This document shows, piece after piece, positions 5,651 through 6,356 of a DNA stretch of 6,356 nt (its first letter is position 1; the number at the start of each line of letters is the position of its first letter). The notes under the pieces are model-generated. The model saw only the letters and a list, made by a program, of their open reading frames with translations. It made no database searches and had not been told where the DNA came from. Origin of the DNA: Chloroflexia bacterium (GTDB lineage Bacteria > Chloroflexota > Chloroflexia > QHBQ01 > JADMIH01); contig JAICKM010000415.1 of NCBI GenBank assembly GCA_025927935.1, positions 1 through 6,356 of the forward strand, read 5' to 3'. The position numbers were made by a program, and so were the translations under genes.

Positions 5651-6356
5651 TTAATCCAGATGGCGGATGCCGGGGTGGGCCAGGCCCACCAGCACCAGTA
5701 GGCACGTCAGCGCCCCGCCGCCGATGAAGACCAGCGCGGGACCGAGCAGGTCGGTGGCCCACCCGGCGAGGCCGTAGCCAATCGGCACCAGGGCGAACGA
5801 GCCGAGCATATCGATGCTTGCCACGCGGCCCAGCAGGTCGCGTGGCACCAGTTCTTGCAGCGTATTGGTCCAGATTAGTCCGAAAACCGTGATCGCCGCG
5901 CCGTTGAGCAGGATAACCACGGCGATGACCGGCAGGGGCAGCGGCAGGCCCAGCATGAGCGTGGTCAGGCTGCCCGCCAGCAGGCCGAGATAGGCCAACA
6001 GGCCGCGCCGCCGGAGCTTGGTCGCCCGGCCCAACCAGACTGCGCTCAGCACGGCCCCCGCCGAGGTCATGGAGTAGAGCAGGCCCAGCACCCCCACGTC
6101 GGCATGCAGGCTGTCTTTCACCAAGAAGGGCAGGGCGACGGCGAACGGCCCGCCCTGGGTGATATTGAACAGGGCGGCGAGCGCAATCGTGATCCAGAGC
6201 CACGGCGAGGCCAGCACGGCGCGGATGCCCGCGCGCAAGTCGCGCAGCATATGGCGCGCGCCCTGCCCGGTCGGGCGCGGCGCCTGGGCCAGGCCGATCA
6301 GCGGGATGAGGCAGGCCGCCGAGAGGAAGAACGACAGGCTATCGATGGCAAATGCC
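5651..6356 (-). CDS. MFS transporter (MFS_3 / enterobactin-exporter-like), 5' end outside window
   Basis: The frame is open from the window edge down to the TAA at 5653-5651, giving 234 residues. An internal ATG at 6250-6248 is not the start, because the sequence before it continues a normal MFS helix (FAIDSLSFFLSAACLIPLIG) and a cytoplasmic linker. What is seen is the second half of a 12-helix major-facilitator protein. The linker has the family-typical LRDLRAGIRAVLASPWLWI, followed by helices 7-12. The segment LQELVPRDLLGRVASIDML is typical of the MFS_3 group, which includes enterobactin and macrolide exporters. These proteins expel small molecules in exchange for protons. The C-terminus is short (HPGIRHLD). 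The substrate cannot be inferred. The gene converges on secF and is separated from it by the terminator and two palindromic repeats. Confidence 0.9.
   Translation of the reverse strand, partial: AFAIDSLSFFLSAACLIPLIGLAQAPRPTGQGARHMLRDLRAGIRAVLASPWLWITIALAALFNITQGGPFAVALPFLVKDSLHADVGVLGLLYSMTSAGAVLSAVWLGRATKLRRRGLLAYLGLLAGSLTTLMLGLPLPLPVIAVVILLNGAAITVFGLIWTNTLQELVPRDLLGRVASIDMLGSFALVPIGYGLAGWATDLLGPALVFIGGGALTCLLVLVGLAHPGIRHLD

Noticed and set aside
5501..5701. Small + strand open frame across the palindromic repeats
   Set aside because: It starts inside the secF terminator hairpin, is made largely of the repeat sequence, and runs antisense into the MFS gene.

Overview
This window is G+C-rich chromosomal DNA (well above 60% G+C by eye). 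It carries five protein-coding genes, two of them cut by the window edges, and no RNA gene, insertion sequence or CRISPR array that I could recognise. The layout, the TTG starts with strong Shine-Dalgarno sites, consensus sigma70-type promoters, separate secD and secF genes and the style of the SecD, SecF and glycosyltransferase proteins fit an environmental bacterium of the Chloroflexota (Anaerolineae-like). That placement is an inference from general resemblance, not from a marker gene.

Left part (1-1142): the C-terminal three quarters of a MATE-family multidrug/metabolite efflux protein on the + strand. It ends at a strong hairpin terminator that lies between it and the convergent next gene. 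Then (1143-2393, minus strand) comes a complete GT4-type glycosyltransferase of 416 residues, starting at TTG.

Centre (2394-2793): a 400-base divergent regulatory region. It holds two back-to-back promoters that each match the sigma70 consensus at all 12 positions: TTGACA-18-TATAAT toward the glycosyltransferase and TTGACA-17-TATAAT toward secD. The secD transcript would carry an unusually long leader of about 230 nt with several possible hairpins and a small overlapping reading frame.

Right centre (2794-5456): secD (488 aa, TTG start) and secF (362 aa, ATG start), separated by 107 bases with two hairpins. Together they encode the proton-driven SecDF membrane complex that helps pull secreted proteins through SecYEG. 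SecF has a Thr/Ala low-complexity stretch just before its second membrane segment. A 14-bp perfect stem-loop terminator closes the operon.

Right end (5457-6356): the terminator is followed by two copies of a 27-base near-palindromic repeat 64 bases apart (REP/MITE-like). The 3' half of a major-facilitator (MFS_3-like) exporter then lies on the minus strand and runs off the window. The efflux genes and the glycosyltransferase show no evident functional link to secDF. I found no obviously new multi-gene system; the most notable features are the promoter pair and long leader of secD, the SecF linker, and the paired palindromic repeats.
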